Assembly (NCBI GenBank): GCA_963678675.1
Contig: OY783192.1
Location: 35,991,250 to 36,055,249, forward strand
Reading direction: 5' to 3'
Source of the DNA: Xiphydria camelus
Taxonomy: Eukaryota > Arthropoda > Insecta > Hymenoptera > Xiphydriidae
DNA length: 64,000 nucleotides
Shown here: one piece after another, positions 11,714-25,375 of the stretch
Layout of the letters: every line of letters begins with the position of its first letter
How positions within the stretch are numbered: position 1 is the first letter of the stretch
Program-made: the position numbers and the translations under genes
Notes under the pieces: model-generated
The model's input: the letters and a program-made list of their open reading frames with translations, nothing else
Databases searched by the model: none
What the model was told of the DNA's origin: nothing

Positions 11714-14339
11714 CGCAGTTTAAAATAGCATCACAATCGAAAATGAAAGATGCACCGTGGCACGCATTTAAGAACATAGACGAGCGTCATGTACAAGCCT
11801 CTGCGGATGATGCTTTTTTATTTAGTTGACACTACACACTTTTCGTCCCCTTCTTCGATTCACACTTACACACTAGGTACCCAACCAGCAGGCTCTCTCT
11901 TTACACTGTACAAGTCGTTCCGTGTATCGCATAATTTAGCCGATCGGATCTATCAGACCTCCCCACCCCTTCACCGGTGTCTATATAATCCACTCGAGAA
12001 GTTCTATAAACTAGAAACAAGGAACTTGAGGACACGAGGAATTGATGCGTCGTGCAAATAACGCGCATGCGATCGGTTGCAGAAAAAACCCGGTTCCACG
12101 AATAGATTCACCCCCCGACGGAGGCTTGTACAATTTCGGACATCCCATATGTAGTGGTAACCTGGCCAAGGTGTTTCCTTTTTTGCAATCTACGTAGATT
12201 CGTAGGTCCCGATTTTGTTTATAGTCATTGCGAATAAACCACTTCCGCCATAACATATTTAAATGATGGTAATTAATCGAATATTAAATATCGGTAGTTT
12301 AATATCGATTTACTTACTTACGGCATTTAATATCGACTACTAACTTATACAGCCTTTCTTTCTTTTTCTTTTAGCTCTCACTCTTCTCACTTTAAAACAG
12401 GAAACAAAAAAAAAACTCATGGAAAATTTCAGTGCGAACGTTTTGACGCATGATGGTTTCCAAAGACTACGCGCATTACGTTCGAAAAAAATAATACGAA
12501 AATTTTACAACCCGACTTTTCTTTCATCCCTCACGTTTCGCGAACACCCCCCTCCCCTCTCTCTTTCTCTCTCTCTCCCGCCTCTTCGGTTTCTTGAGCC
12601 GGAAACGATAATGTCTCAACAGAACTTGTACCCCGACGAAGCTTTACGAAATGAGAATCGATCTCATACCATCGCGCAAGCTGACCCTTTATCCTGTGTT
12701 CGAACTTCACGCGAAAGCAATGTAGATACATATGAAGAATTCTTTCGAAAGTTGTGCATTCGAACAGCAACCTCGACATTAGATGCAAGTAGCGCAAAAA
12801 TTTCTATATGGACTACGCTCATCCACATTTTCGGGCCGCACGATTGCAAGCAGATATTTTTTTTTCTTCTATCCTGTTATCTTTTTATCAATAAAAGTAA
12901 TAATTAGTTATTTAATATGTATTAAATAAGCGAGTCCGTGTAAAAATCTAGCGCCTTTTCGACACACTCGCACACTTCTCAACGAATGATCTTCACCAAA
13001 ATTCGCCCTTCCCTTTAACTTCGTTCACTATGAAAACGAAAAGAAAGGAGAAAAAAAAAAGGTAATCACCGTCTCCAGTTTCCTCATTCTAAACTATCCG
13101 TTCACGTTGGAAGAGGAAAAAAAATTGTCTTCTAGTTTTGTCTTCACGCCGCGAACACATATTATATCACTTCTACAATCCTACAAGCGATATCACACTA
13201 TTGTTTTCAAATTATTTTATACATACGGCTGCAGCTTCGACACTTGCAATCACTGTTCGTCCTTCATCGCCACACATGTCCTCCACGATGTCGCGTACTT
13301 TGTCCCTCCGCCGAAAGCATCCTCTGCAGCATCGGGTCTGTGTTACTGGTTCGTGTGATTGGTGTTTGGATTTTTTAAATACACGAGCATCTGGCGTCTG
13401 TCGTTTGGACTTCCGAATGGAGAGCGACAACGATGACTGGTCGAAGCAATTCTCGGCGCGCGTGTTCAATACGTGTAAGTTCGTGTGCTTTCACTTCGTT
13501 CGAGCGTCTCTGCGAAGTGGAGACATGACTGTTCGTTTCAATCTCCTTCCACTGAGTCGATCGAGAAGAAAAAGAGAATGCGGAACGAAGCGCTAGATCG
13601 TAACACCAACGCGCAGACGCGTTTCACGGTAAACGCGACGAATAAAATGTCGTCCGACTATTGGTTAACTCCTCCTTCGATCCTTAGAGCGAGGATTTAT
13701 TTTTTTCGTAAACATATCTCGCTCCTGCGCTGAGGGAATCATTTCTGTTATCTCTTTCGAAATTTACACCAACTTCCGAAGTATGTACATTTTGCGGTGT
13801 AAATTCGAAAAATCAGTCCTTCCTTCATTGGCTCACGATAGAAGCGCAAGAATTAGTCGCGATAATGACGTTAAGATTGTTTCTTTTTGGTAGGATTAGT
13901 CACAACTCGATCCAGTGTTATCGGCGACGCTTCGTATTCTTGCCTCCCGTTGGGTGCGCCGAAAATGCGCGATTCACTATTAGAGGCTACGGAAAGTCGT
14001 GTACTTTCGTAAATTTGCCTCGTTACCTCTCATGCACTCGACTCTACATTATGTACACTTAACTATTTCCACAGGCACTGTTCGCACCAAGCTTTGCTGA
14101 TTCTCATCGTTTCGTTCGAATTTCAAATCGCCGACGCTTTTAACTTTAAAGTGACTTAGAGCATCCTCAGTTTTCCTTTCAAACAAACTCTGCTGTACGT
14201 TGGTTTAAGTATATCTCGTACCAGACATATATCTTCATTTGACACGGTGGTCCTAAAGTGCTTTCACCTGATTTCTAGTGTTCATCAAAGTTGATGCATC
14301 GTTTATCCAGTTGCTCAATCGGCGATTTAAATGCTCTTT

Positions 14340-17300
14340 TCACTGTCCGCTGTAGTACTGCACGCGTCCGCTCGTTGATGTCACTGGGATCTCTCGCATA
14401 ATATCCTCCCATGCTGCAAGAACAACCAAGAGAGCGGTGAAAGAACAAATAATGGAAATCACCGTCTTTTTTGTCATTGCTAAGAATTACAAATAGCTCG
14501 CAGTTTCAATGCACAGTGACAAATGACTGGGAGAAATTACAGATTGCTTGCTTACCTGATCCAACGAAGGTAACGATGTTATCGTGATTGTACGTCTGTA
14601 CGTTGACTGCTTCTTCCGGTGCAACGAATCGTGCCGAGAAGTCTTCCTTTGGTTGATGGAGGTATTTCTCAATAATACCAGGCGCTGGAGATACCGTTGG
14701 CGGCGGTGGTAGATACGGCGGCGGATGAAACCTCGGCGGATAGCTCAAGTAGGGCGGCAGTGGGGGTACCATGACGGGGGGATGATGAACAGGATGGTGA
14801 TGGTGATGATGATGCATATGAGCGGGAGGTTGAGGGTTCATGTGGAAATTGGGGGGATATTTGTCATATCTCACTTGCTTGTCAAGCGGCGGTGGTCTAT
14901 CGAAGTTCGGCGGCGGCTTGTCGAAGAGAGGAACTGCCACGGGGGAAAAGACGGGGCTAGCAATTGGCGTTTCCTCGGAATCGTCGGAAAGCAATAGTTG
15001 CTCGTTGACCTCAAAACCGAAGGTGAGCTCGCTCGGGGAATCGCTGCCCCTCGAGAGGTCGGAGGAAGACTCGTCCATCAAGATAACAGCCGGTCTTGAC
15101 GACGTGCCACCCTTCTTACCCTGCGTTTCCGTCGATTTCTGCGCTTGTTCTTTGGTGGATCTTACCGAATTCTGTCGCGACTTTTTACCCTCGTCGTCTT
15201 CCTGTTCCCGCTTTAAATTGTGCGATTGAGGATTGCCCGTTTTTGCCACGTCCTGCTTCATCGCGCTGCTGTTTGGTTGTTGATCCTTCGACTTTCCAGA
15301 TTTATTCAACTTGATGGAAATCTCAGAATCAAAATGACTCTGCTGTTGCGTCGTCTTTTGATTATTCTGCTGCTTACGTTTCGACAACTCGCTACTATCT
15401 TCGTGAGTCACGGACATTGAATTTTGCGGATTGCCGTACTTTTTGAAGTCCTTCTCTTCGCCGTGCAACTGATTCGAAACGTTTGACGGCTTCCTCGCGG
15501 GAGTCCCTTCCTGGTGCTGATTTCCAGGTTTCCTGACCTCTCGTTGTTCCTCGAAATGAGATTGTTGTTGCTGTTGCTGTTGCTGCTGCTGCTGCTGGTT
15601 CTGAGAGTTCTGCATATTTGGCTGATAACCTCTTCGCGATCTGGGATTGTTATTCCTCGCGTTCACGCTGGCGTCCTTCGCTATCGCGGCGTTGTCGTTA
15701 GCAGCATTGTTGTTATCCAATTCGGACTGATTGCAATTCACGATGGAGTTATAGAGCTTAGGCGGCATAGGATTTGTTGGGGTTGTTTCGTTTGAATTCG
15801 GGATAGAATTGTTCGTAATACTCGCAAACTTGTTCTCATGCTGCGACAGCGATTGATCCTGGACGTACTTGAATACTTGGATATTCTTATTGATGGCCTC
15901 TTCGCGAGCTTCCGCCTTTTTATTCTCCGGGGAATTCTTTCCTTTAGGCAGCGTCGGCGACGGAGGCTTTTCGAAGCTGAGATTCAGACTGTGCGTGTGA
16001 TTTGAGTGCGCGAAATTGTGTTGCCGCAATTTTCGGTCAGAGTGTAGTTCGTCTAAGCTCGGATAGTAATCCTGTGGTAGCTTTTCCGGCTCAGACGGTG
16101 GCTTGGAAGGCACGCTGGGCCAGGACGTGGTGCTCAACACATTCGGAACGATCGTGGCTATGTTCAAAACTGAATTCGGTGAAATATTAATCGTCGCCAT
16201 ACGTGTTATTTCCGCGTAACTCGCTTGCGGAGTATTACTGGACGATGTTGTATTTTTGATCATGTTGTGTTTCGAAGAGTTTGAGGTGACCGGAAGGGAA
16301 TGGACAGAGTCCAAGTCGCTACTATCGGATTTGTCGCTGAAAAGAGAATAAAAATAGCTCGTAGTAGAATTATAACGAATGCCGGTGGTCGAGTTTTTCA
16401 CACACATATGGCGAAACTTCATTTTACGGGGTTATAAAAGAAATTCGACTCCTTGATCACAGTTGATATCCTAATATACTCGAATGAATAGCAATGTTAT
16501 TTACCTGGGCGGCATGCTGCTGGCGGATTTCCTTCTCAGTTCGGGTGAAAGCGGCGTTCTGTACTCATTGGCAAATCCTCTAGATCTCTGAAGATATGAT
16601 CCAGAATTCGCCAAGTTCTGAGCCCTACTACCGCTGGAACTCCTACGCTGTTGCTTCTTACTCTTTTTCTTTTTGGTTACGACAAGGAATTCAGTGTCCA
16701 GTTCAGAGTCCGGGTTGAACTTCTTGTTGGAGTTGCGACGAGTCGTGTAGTCATCGCCGGTATCGTTGCAATAAATCGACTGACCCTCTTCGGTTCCCCA
16801 AGACCTTCGATCGCCACGACAATCAACCGCCGCGTCACCGGTACTTCGTTGCTTTGCGCGACGCAACGATACGTTTAGGGCACCACCTGCACATAATGAC
16901 AAAGCACACGACATTGTAAGTCACGCTACAATGTGCACATTCACGATTCTCTTCTCCCGTTGCGGGTAACTTGTATGAAAAATAGGGACTGAGAGTTCTT
17001 GAATATCTATAAAATTTGTTGTCCGATTCTTACGCAACTTACCGTGTTGGCTAGAAATACTGCTCGCTCCACTTGAATTCGTACTTTCTTCCACGGTGAG
17101 GTCTTCGAGCTTCGTCGTTGAAATTTCCTCCAGGGAATTGAACTTGTGCAACTTTGTCGGTAGTTGCTCCCGCTTCGTATCCTTCTCTCTAGTTCGCGGC
17201 TTGGTTCCAGAGCCAGTCTTTACCCTAACCGTATTACTAGTTTTTCCCTTCTTACCCTTGGAGTCCTTGTTCATGATGAAGTTTACCAAGCTGTCGACGT

Positions 17301-20300
17301 CCTCCTCGCTTCGGTGACCCTTCACATTCTCGGCCTTGTACACGATTACATTCGGTTCCTGCGTATGCTTTCTTCGTGTCTTCTTGCGCTCTCCATTGTA
17401 ACTTTGCACAGCATTTCCGTTCTCGTCGAGCGCCTTTTTCTCACCGGCCGAGGATGAATCTTTCATGGTTGCGATATGAGGACCGGCTGTCAGCCTGGAG
17501 ACAGCTTCTGCGTATACGCAACATCCGGTTAGATCGATCATTCGTAGTCAAAATTACAGAATAAGATCACAGGAGAAGCGGAGACTCACCCATGCTGCTG
17601 TTGGGTGACCAATTCATGGAGTATACGTTATTCAACACACCCTTGGCCTGCTGAGAGCTAGAACTACCGCTTGACGATCCGACGACACATTTCACGCTGT
17701 TGTACGGTTGAAACGGTAGAGCTCCCGTCGTCTCTGTGCCGTTGATGGCGATTTTTGACTTGTCCTGTTTCCCGTTATGTTCGCGCAGCGGAAACTCTAT
17801 GGTATTATCTACGGGTGTTTGCGCTATGTCAACTGTTGCATGTGATATGTACTGAATCGGTCTACGTGGCTCGATGATCTTCATTTCAGTCCCCTCATCG
17901 TTCTCCGGGTCCAGGGAGTGTGGCCGCTGAGCGAGAGCGGGTCCCGTATTCGTCGCATTGTGCTCCACGATACCGCCACCCACCTGAAAGGCAAACATCT
18001 TGAGTACGTGGGTGAAACGAACGCAGAAAGCGACAGCACTAAAATACCGAACGCAAGATTAACGCGGAAACGTGAGTGTAAGTCCCATCTTACCTCGACG
18101 TCACCCAGATCGATCACCATGTAATCTGGTTTGCACTCCACAGGTAGATTGTCGGATTCGAGCATCTCATTTGTTATTTGCTTTCCTCTAACGCCCCTTC
18201 GCTCCCGTACTTCGGTTTCCACTTCGTTGGTCCCACTGGTAGTGTCCCTCTTGTTATCTCTCTTCTCCTTGTCCTTGTCCTCCCTCTTGGACCCGCTGTA
18301 GGACGGTTTGTCAAGGGACCTAGACTTTTCCTTGTTAACCCAGTCGTACGACGGTCTCTCCTCGGAGAAACCCTTTTCGCGTTGATAAAACTAAATTAGA
18401 ATCATTGCGAGTAAGTGGTAGGCTGGCGTGAACGTCGCGCCGAAAAATGCGTACCTTTTTGTCGAAAAGCAAGTCCAGATTAGCGAGTGAAGCAAGACTG
18501 TGAGAAGCGTTTACATTCGACGGCAAAGACCCGCCCTCTCTCTGTCTCGCAGATACGCTGGGTCCCGTGTGTTTCTTGGCTTTTCTCCTCCCACCGCCGT
18601 AAGTGTGGCTGGAACCGGAAGACAGATAGGCGAAGCTGCTGTCGAATTCGGAATTAACTGGCTGTGCTAAATTTTGCAAAGATCCTCCGTGAGTGAGACG
18701 TTCGGAAACGGAATCGTGTTTGTGCCTTCGACGATTGCAACCAGGGAGACAACGAGAACTGGCCGCTGCTCGGCGACCCTCTTCAGTCTCGTCCGCTTCT
18801 GCTTCTTGTAAGAGTTCCTGTTTTTTGGACGAGAATGTTTTACCCACTGCGCGCGACGATAACGTCGAGGCACGAAAATGTGCTCATTCACACTGAATTT
18901 AAATTCCACGAAAGAGTATAAGCGTAGTGAAACTTGAAAGTAATATTTCTTGACTTTTCCACGTTTTTCAGTTTGAAATTACTTGTTTTCTCCAAACCTC
19001 GTACATACGTACGTGTATGTAAATCCGATGCAACGAAACTATTCCTTTATAAGCCTGATACTATACGAGGCTCTTTGAATTTGATGAAAAAGTGCACGAA
19101 TAATATAAATGAAACGTCGAAATTGGCCAGAAATAGTAGACAATAAAAAAATGTTTACAACCCCTAGAGATCCCTTTCGAATAGTTTACAACAGCAAAAA
19201 ATCATTTTGCAGAAGTCAGTCCATTCTACAAAAAAGATTACGAATGTTATCTGTATCAATGGGAAGTAGGTCAACCTGCCGCAAAAGTCCTGCTAAAACT
19301 ACCGTAGTTGCGGAACGAGGAAGCCCGTGACAAAACTACTTTCGTTGTAAGTAAAAAATCACTGATACTTCATATCCTCCTCAAAGTATTGATTTTTTAC
19401 GACTGTGGAACTTTCAATTAAATTCAAATCTTCAATATAAAATTACAAATTCCTTCTATAATGCTTATAAATGTCCATATTAAAATCGAGTAAATAAAAA
19501 GTAACAAATTAATTTTTAAAAAAATGTTCAAATCCTCTATTTAATGCGACTCTTACTTTAAAGAGACTGGATTTCCCTTCACGGTCCTTAGGACACTTGT
19601 AAGTTATGGCTTCATCCAGTAGCGCACGTAATTCACCCTCATTCAAGGTTGAAAGTGTTGCAGGCTCCTCCTGTGGACAGAAGATAATGGAATCGTATTT
19701 AAATCGAATCAAAGCAATAACAAATAATTGTTATCTGAAAATAAATAAAACATGTTTTGGAATCACCTTTCAAGATAGGTAATGAAAAGCGTTCAGAAAA
19801 ATAAGAGCTAACTGTGTCGCCCCTATACGAAATAAATTTATACTTTCAATGGTTGCCTTGAAAGAACTATGTGTGCACGTTAAGGAGCTTAGCTCCACGA
19901 ACGAATTTACTTTACAGATATGGTAACAAAAACGTGTTTCACTGACACAGTAGCAAATAAGGAAAGCATGTCATGTAGACGATTCAATGTTTAGGAGTTA
20001 CAACCAAATATGGGATTGGATCTGCTTGGGAAGCATAGGAAACTATACAGCAAAAAAAGTGCCTATCACTTTATACCACCCAAATTTACAAGGTGTGGTT
20101 CACCAATAAAATAATCTTCAAAGCATGAGGGCAATCATGTTTATCTATGAATATCATTATTGTACTTTTGTTTAAATATTTCTTTGAAGTCAGAAATTCT
20201 TGAAGAGTAGTCAGAAATGAAACAGCTTTTGACTAAGTATTTTATAGTAATTTCCTAGTGACGTTATGAGCAGCCTATAAGGGAGAAAAAAACTAATACA

Positions 20301-23026
20301 GCATACAAGTATGTATTTCAGTTCTGCTTGGCTTATCATATCATGCAGAGCCCCTATACAGACGAGGCAGTTATTTATCTGTAATGATAATATACGATTA
20401 ACACACACACACACACAGCTTGCTGGTCTAAACAGGCTTGACAAGCCATTGGCTACCCATAATTAGAAACAATAACTCTGTCGAATTTTCGAAATGTGAT
20501 TTTATCTAGTTTTAAATTGAATGTACCATTCGACTGATGAATGGTTAGAATATAACTAAAATATAAATCTTATATCCAATCGATCGTTTGCCACTGCCAT
20601 TTGCCTTTGTGTACTGTCTCGCTAACGAGTCAACATCTTCCTGATTACGTTAAAAATTCCTCTAATCGCGCGGTAGAAGAAAAGTTTGGTAACTGTTTGA
20701 GAAAAAGGTCAATGAGGAAAGAGAGTCTGGTAGAGCACATACTCTAGTTCCGATAAAATTGGGTTACTACTGCTAGGGTATGAAAAAAGCTTATTACAAA
20801 CACCTTTGAAATTGAGATGGGTCTATAAACACATGACGCTATCCCTCTTTTAATTGAAAAAAGTTTTCGCCGTCACACTCAGAGTAAAATTAAGAGGCAA
20901 CTTACATACATGCAAATGAAAATGTACTGGGCAGTGCCGGCACGGAATTTATATTTTTAGAGGGCACCCGGGTCGGTCGCAGTCTCCGCTCGTTCCATTG
21001 CGCGTTTCCCGGTATTCCATTCCACGAAGATTCTACATCTCTTCTAATAGTACTTCTGATATCAGACGCGCGATCACCGCGGAATGAAACAATCAATCTA
21101 ATAACGAATCTACGACGATCTTAATCGCTAATTCAACGAGCGGGCGCGGCGCGCTCTTCTCGCTGCGGCCGCCGCCATTACACTGGGAACAGTTGCGTCA
21201 GGGATGACTCTATAAGTAAGTACGAGAAGGGAGATCCTTCCGCGATTCTATAGGTATTGCCAATTTTTTGATCGACCGGTGTTGTAGAAAACGCAACGAC
21301 CGCTTTCGATTGCAATTATAATTTTCTCGAGCGTCGATATTTGATCGTGAAACAGGAGATATTTGAGAAATATGAACGAAAAAAAAACGCGAAATATTTA
21401 AACAAAAATCATCAATTCGATAAGTTTCAAAACGAAGAGAATCGCTGAGTATTTGTGCAATCAATCGGCCATTTACGTTGAAAGACGAGTATTAGATTAC
21501 TTTCAATCTTTCGGCACCTAATCTCCGCATACCGCGCATTCAGTACAGTCATCTTTATTTCTTCTTCATTTAATGATATATATCATCAAAGTCCGTTACT
21601 TTGACCCGTAGCTATTTGAGAAAGGAGAAGAGCGTATCTCGACGCTCTGAATGACACGTAATAAAGAAAGAACTTGAATAATGGCATCTTTTCAAATGAT
21701 TCGGGGATCTTTGCAACACTTGCAAAAGTGTTGATACACACGACCAGTCAAATACAGTCTAAAATGAGGGAAACGGAACAAAGAAAGTTCGTGAACTACA
21801 AAAGACGAATACAAAGCCTATACATACAACGACCATTTTCGCCAATGTTATTATCTCCTTATAATCCCCTCCCTGTAGATTTTAGCAGAATTTAGTCAGC
21901 TGAAAAAGGACCCAACCTAATTCCATCCCTAGTAATCAGTGTAGCCACCAGTAAAATCTTACAGTTGCATTTTCGCGATATGTAGTAAAATTTTGAAATG
22001 AAATTCCTTGGCTCTTGCAGTTTGAAATAACTTATTTTCTCTGAATCACGTATGTACGCGTGTAAATTTGTTGTGACGCATCTAATATTAATTTCATAGT
22101 ATAATAAAGAATAAGAAAGAAAGAATCCTTCCAAAATAATCAGAGTTAAATCTTATTTTCCTGTGCAAGATGCTACAAAAGATATACACCAAATCATTAG
22201 TACGACTCTTTGCAAGAATCAACTTTCGCGCCGACGTATGACAAATACCTTCGACATTATGAGACTGAGATAGAAAACCTGCTTCGATCGAACGTACTAC
22301 CAGAAGATCTTTTAAAATTTATTGATAAATATTAACAGATTCAATTCAAGCCTTTCTTTGTATTTCAAATTAACAGAGGCAATTACGGGTGAAAGAATAT
22401 AAATTTTTCTATAATTTATACTCTCTATACAGTTATACCAGAAATACAATGCAGATCGACGTTTGCCAATACAAATTGTGTTACATACTCAGACCTCAAC
22501 TATCGCAAGTGAGGTAAAAAAAGCATAAGCATCTAAAAAATATGACCTTTCAAGATTACACACGTTTGGACGATAAGAATTTGCGAATATACTCACAAAA
22601 TTCTATATAGGAATTCATAAACTTGGGAGGGGGCCTCTACGTAAAAGTGAGGTTAGGAGACGGATGGCAATTTCTAAATCGGAGCATACGCACATTCCAT
22701 GACGATATTTGGCAAATACAGCTAGTCTGAGATTCGTACGAGTCACCGGGCTTTCAAAATCGGCGAACAAAGTCTAAATGCAATAGCGAAGCGCTCACCT
22801 GTTTGTTTTCGATGTTGACGTTAGCCGGCGCGCTCTGAACGGCTTGGTTAGCGTTTAAATCACTAGATTCTGCGGTGATGATCGGGGCATTTGCAATTTC
22901 CGTTTCGTTACTCGTTTCCGCGACAATTTCTACGCGATTTTCGGCACTCTTGTCGGGGGCAACGGGTTCTTGCCGACGATCCGGCCCTGGGGCCATCTTG
23001 GTTAAGACTGACAGCGCCGTGCTCAT
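14340..23026 (-). CDS. Large low-complexity protein of unknown function (1,365 aa)
   Basis: I do not recognise the family. Nine coding exons join in perfect phase: 23026-22799, 19670-19557, 18817-18455, 18390-18094, 17983-17590, 17507-17043, 16886-16505, 16336-14556 and 14413-14340. The ATG follows an in-frame stop; upstream exons would be noncoding. No signal peptide or membrane segment is visible. Residues about 77-125 form an ordered-looking block (LRALLDEAITYKCPKDREGK, then LFKELLQEAE). Much of the rest is Ser/Lys/Gln-rich, with VVTKKKKSKK, a glutamine run near residue 1000, a His run near 1253 and Pro-rich stretches. The C-terminus is again compact: FVGSAWEDIMREIP and VQYYSGQ. Ordered termini around a disordered middle suggest a nuclear or RNA-associated scaffold, which is inference only. 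The 3.1-kb first coding intron contains repeats. Confidence 0.85.
18968..19060. repeat. Dispersed repeat, copy 1
   Basis: Starting at CAGTTTGAAATTACTTGTTT, this stretch matches 22017-22110 (CAGTTTGAAATAACTTATTT) in the same orientation. Similarity continues through a TACGTA-type core and then decays. Both copies are in introns of the 1,365-aa gene. The family is unknown. Confidence 0.5.
22017..22110. repeat. Dispersed repeat, copy 2
   Basis: Direct-orientation partner of the repeat at 18968-19060, located in the large intron 19671-22798. Similarity is clear by eye over roughly 60-90 bp. No terminal repeats are obvious. Confidence 0.5.
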
Positions 23027-24508
23027 AGCCTCCTCGTCATGATCCGGTGAGACTCGAGGCCTTTTGGCCTTTGTTCACTAGCGCGAAGGAATCATTTACG
23101 CTTTCCAAAATTTTGAGCACACCGCGGACGAAGCACGGTCCGGCCCTAACTCGAAATCACCGTCCCCTTCCACGAAAAGACGGCATTATTCGCCGATGCG
23201 ATCGCCGACACGTTGCAGGTACGCAATAGTGCGATCACTCAAGAATCGGTTAAAAACATTGGACGACCGAATTCTCGAACTGCGCCCGAAACCTCTCGCT
23301 TACACGAGGTCGGAGAGACGACTGTTTAACGGTGAAATTTTCGGCGAAACTCGGGAGTCGTCGCGCGTACACGAACGCGTAAAAATGGCACCGTCCGCCA
23401 CTCGACCATCGAAGCTTCGACTGTCGATCGATCGAAACGCACGTTTGTCGACTACTAGCCGGGCTCTTCAAAGTCGTAAATACTAGTTTTCTCGACGAAG
23501 CAATACTAAGATTCACGTGGAAGCTTGACCGACAAGTTTCTTGAAAAATAGCAAAGTGGAGACGATTCGGCATTGAGAAAAATAAAAGTCAAATACTGCT
23601 ATGGTATCGATTTATGACGCGAATTCTATATTTTTTTTTGTCGAATTCTTTGGAAATCTTATGGAATCCGAATTGACGTGGGTCGCGTTGCAGGACTGAT
23701 ACAAGAATACGTTAATGGATTTAACTAATTCGCTTGAAAATATTATAGCCCTCTTGTAAACATGATCGCGATTGCGCCGAAAGACGCGTCTTTGGATTGG
23801 TAGTACCGTCAAATACTTTTCGCGAGTATTTCAAACGTGCCTAAAAACGGACCGATCGCACCTCCATCTTTGAACGCCGTTCAAAACCGATTTGGACTAA
23901 TCGCTTGAAGTCGATTGCGAGATATCGACGAGTTCAAGATGGCTACTCTCGAGTCCGAACGTAATTTCATTTCGTGTATGTTTTTTTTCTAGCAAGTTAT
24001 CGCACATATTCAACGAAATGTCAATTTACGCGATTCAGATTGTTCTTACGGACGGAAGGCTCGGAAAGGAGTGCTTTCTTTCGAACCATCGAACCAAATA
24101 TACGAAACTTGTTGGATCCTTCGCCCGTCGTACCGACGAGGCTTATTTGATAACGCCACTTTTATATCACCATTTTCGGGTATCAACGATTGTCGACGAT
24201 CACCTTCGCGTTGAGTATCACCGACACTTGAATAGAATTCAAACTATCACCGAATCAAAGGCGAGTCATTAGCGGGAGATTATCAATCGCTCAAATAGGA
24301 TTTCCTTTTTCCCCTTTTCCCTCCTCATCGAAGCACACCGAGTTACATTTCACGTGAGGGGTTTGATCCTGTCGGATAATTTCGCGAAACGAGTAACACC
24401 TCGGAGATCTATTTACAACTTCAACACTGGCCATTCCAGAGTACAAGGACAATGAAATCTGCCTAAAACTTCATCGCAACACCAGACAATCTCTCTCTCC
24501 CTCTATCT

Positions 24509-24539
<31 letters not shown>

Positions 24540-25375
24540 CGATCGTCTCGCACAATGACAATCTTCTTCAATCGCGGGAACTTCACTGTCTCGTCTTTTC
24601 CGCGAAGACGCCAAAATATTTACAAGCACGAAGGAACCACGGAAAAGCGGCCGTAAGATCTGCGCCCGGGCAGTTTTCTCGCGACATAATAAACCGATTG
24701 CTTTTGCGCAGAGAGACGGTCGACCAGCCGTTTGGCCTCCGAAAATGTCGTCTGGTTTCAGGGGCGTAATGCGTGGCACCGAATATGGGGTAGTCACGTT
24801 TGTCAAAATTGCTGTTCCTCCCTTGCAAATTCGCCCAAAAATTAGGAATATTTCATTGAATATTAAACGTTCCCTCTCCATCTATCCATTTCTAGAAAGT
24901 AAACCACATCTGTAGAGTAACGCACAACGGTTTAAACGAGACGACAAATCGTCTCACGGTTAGTATCGTATACTCGAAATGTACGCAGTCCTACATTGTA
25001 CTGCAGAAGGACGAATTAATTTTAATGAGACGGCCCTGCCCTTCTACCCTCCCCACGTGCGTCATAGCCATCGATTATAATCGCAAGTTTGTATTCGATT
25101 CGATTTCTTCATTTCGATATCCCCGATTCATTGACGCAGCCCCACCAGCCACAAATTTAAGTATAAGATCGTAAGTATTCCGAAGGAACGAACGGCGTAT
25201 CCCTTGGGAGGTGTGTGTTGTGATATAAGTCACGATAACTAGACGATAACGCTTGACACGACTGACCAGAAGTCTCCAGATAATGAAGCATTCGTTCTTT
25301 TTCAGAGTGGTCAATTTTATTGGGGGAACGACGCGTACGGTTGTGAATAACTAAGAGAAAAAGATTACACGCGAG
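23027..25375. other. Intergenic/5' flank between divergent genes
   Basis: This is the shared upstream region of the 1,365-aa gene (minus) and CDIPT (plus), with moderate CpG content near 23.0-23.5 kb. I see no coding exon. Noncoding first exons of the minus-strand gene may lie here. A CT microsatellite is at 24491-24541. Confidence 0.5.
24491..24541. repeat. CT microsatellite
   Basis: An interrupted (CT)n tract ending in a long uninterrupted run. The Arg/Glu-rich minus-strand frame across it is an artefact. Confidence 0.9.

Larger units (their letters stand above)
5746..14339. other. Long AT-rich stretch without recognisable exons
   Basis: I find no exon with a family signature on either strand. 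Open frames are short, low-complexity or anti-parallel shadows. The stretch lies downstream (3') of the minus-strand gene ending at 14340, so part may be a long 3' UTR. It carries a trinucleotide-rich tract near 10.2 kb, a CGGTA minisatellite near 11.7 kb and a CT-rich tract near 12.55 kb. I cannot exclude small noncoding RNA genes. Confidence 0.5.

Noticed and set aside
14725..15800. Plus-strand ORFs of 60-130 aa across the large minus-strand exon
   Set aside because: They are antisense shadows of exon 14556-16336, including poly-Leu from the CAG repeat.
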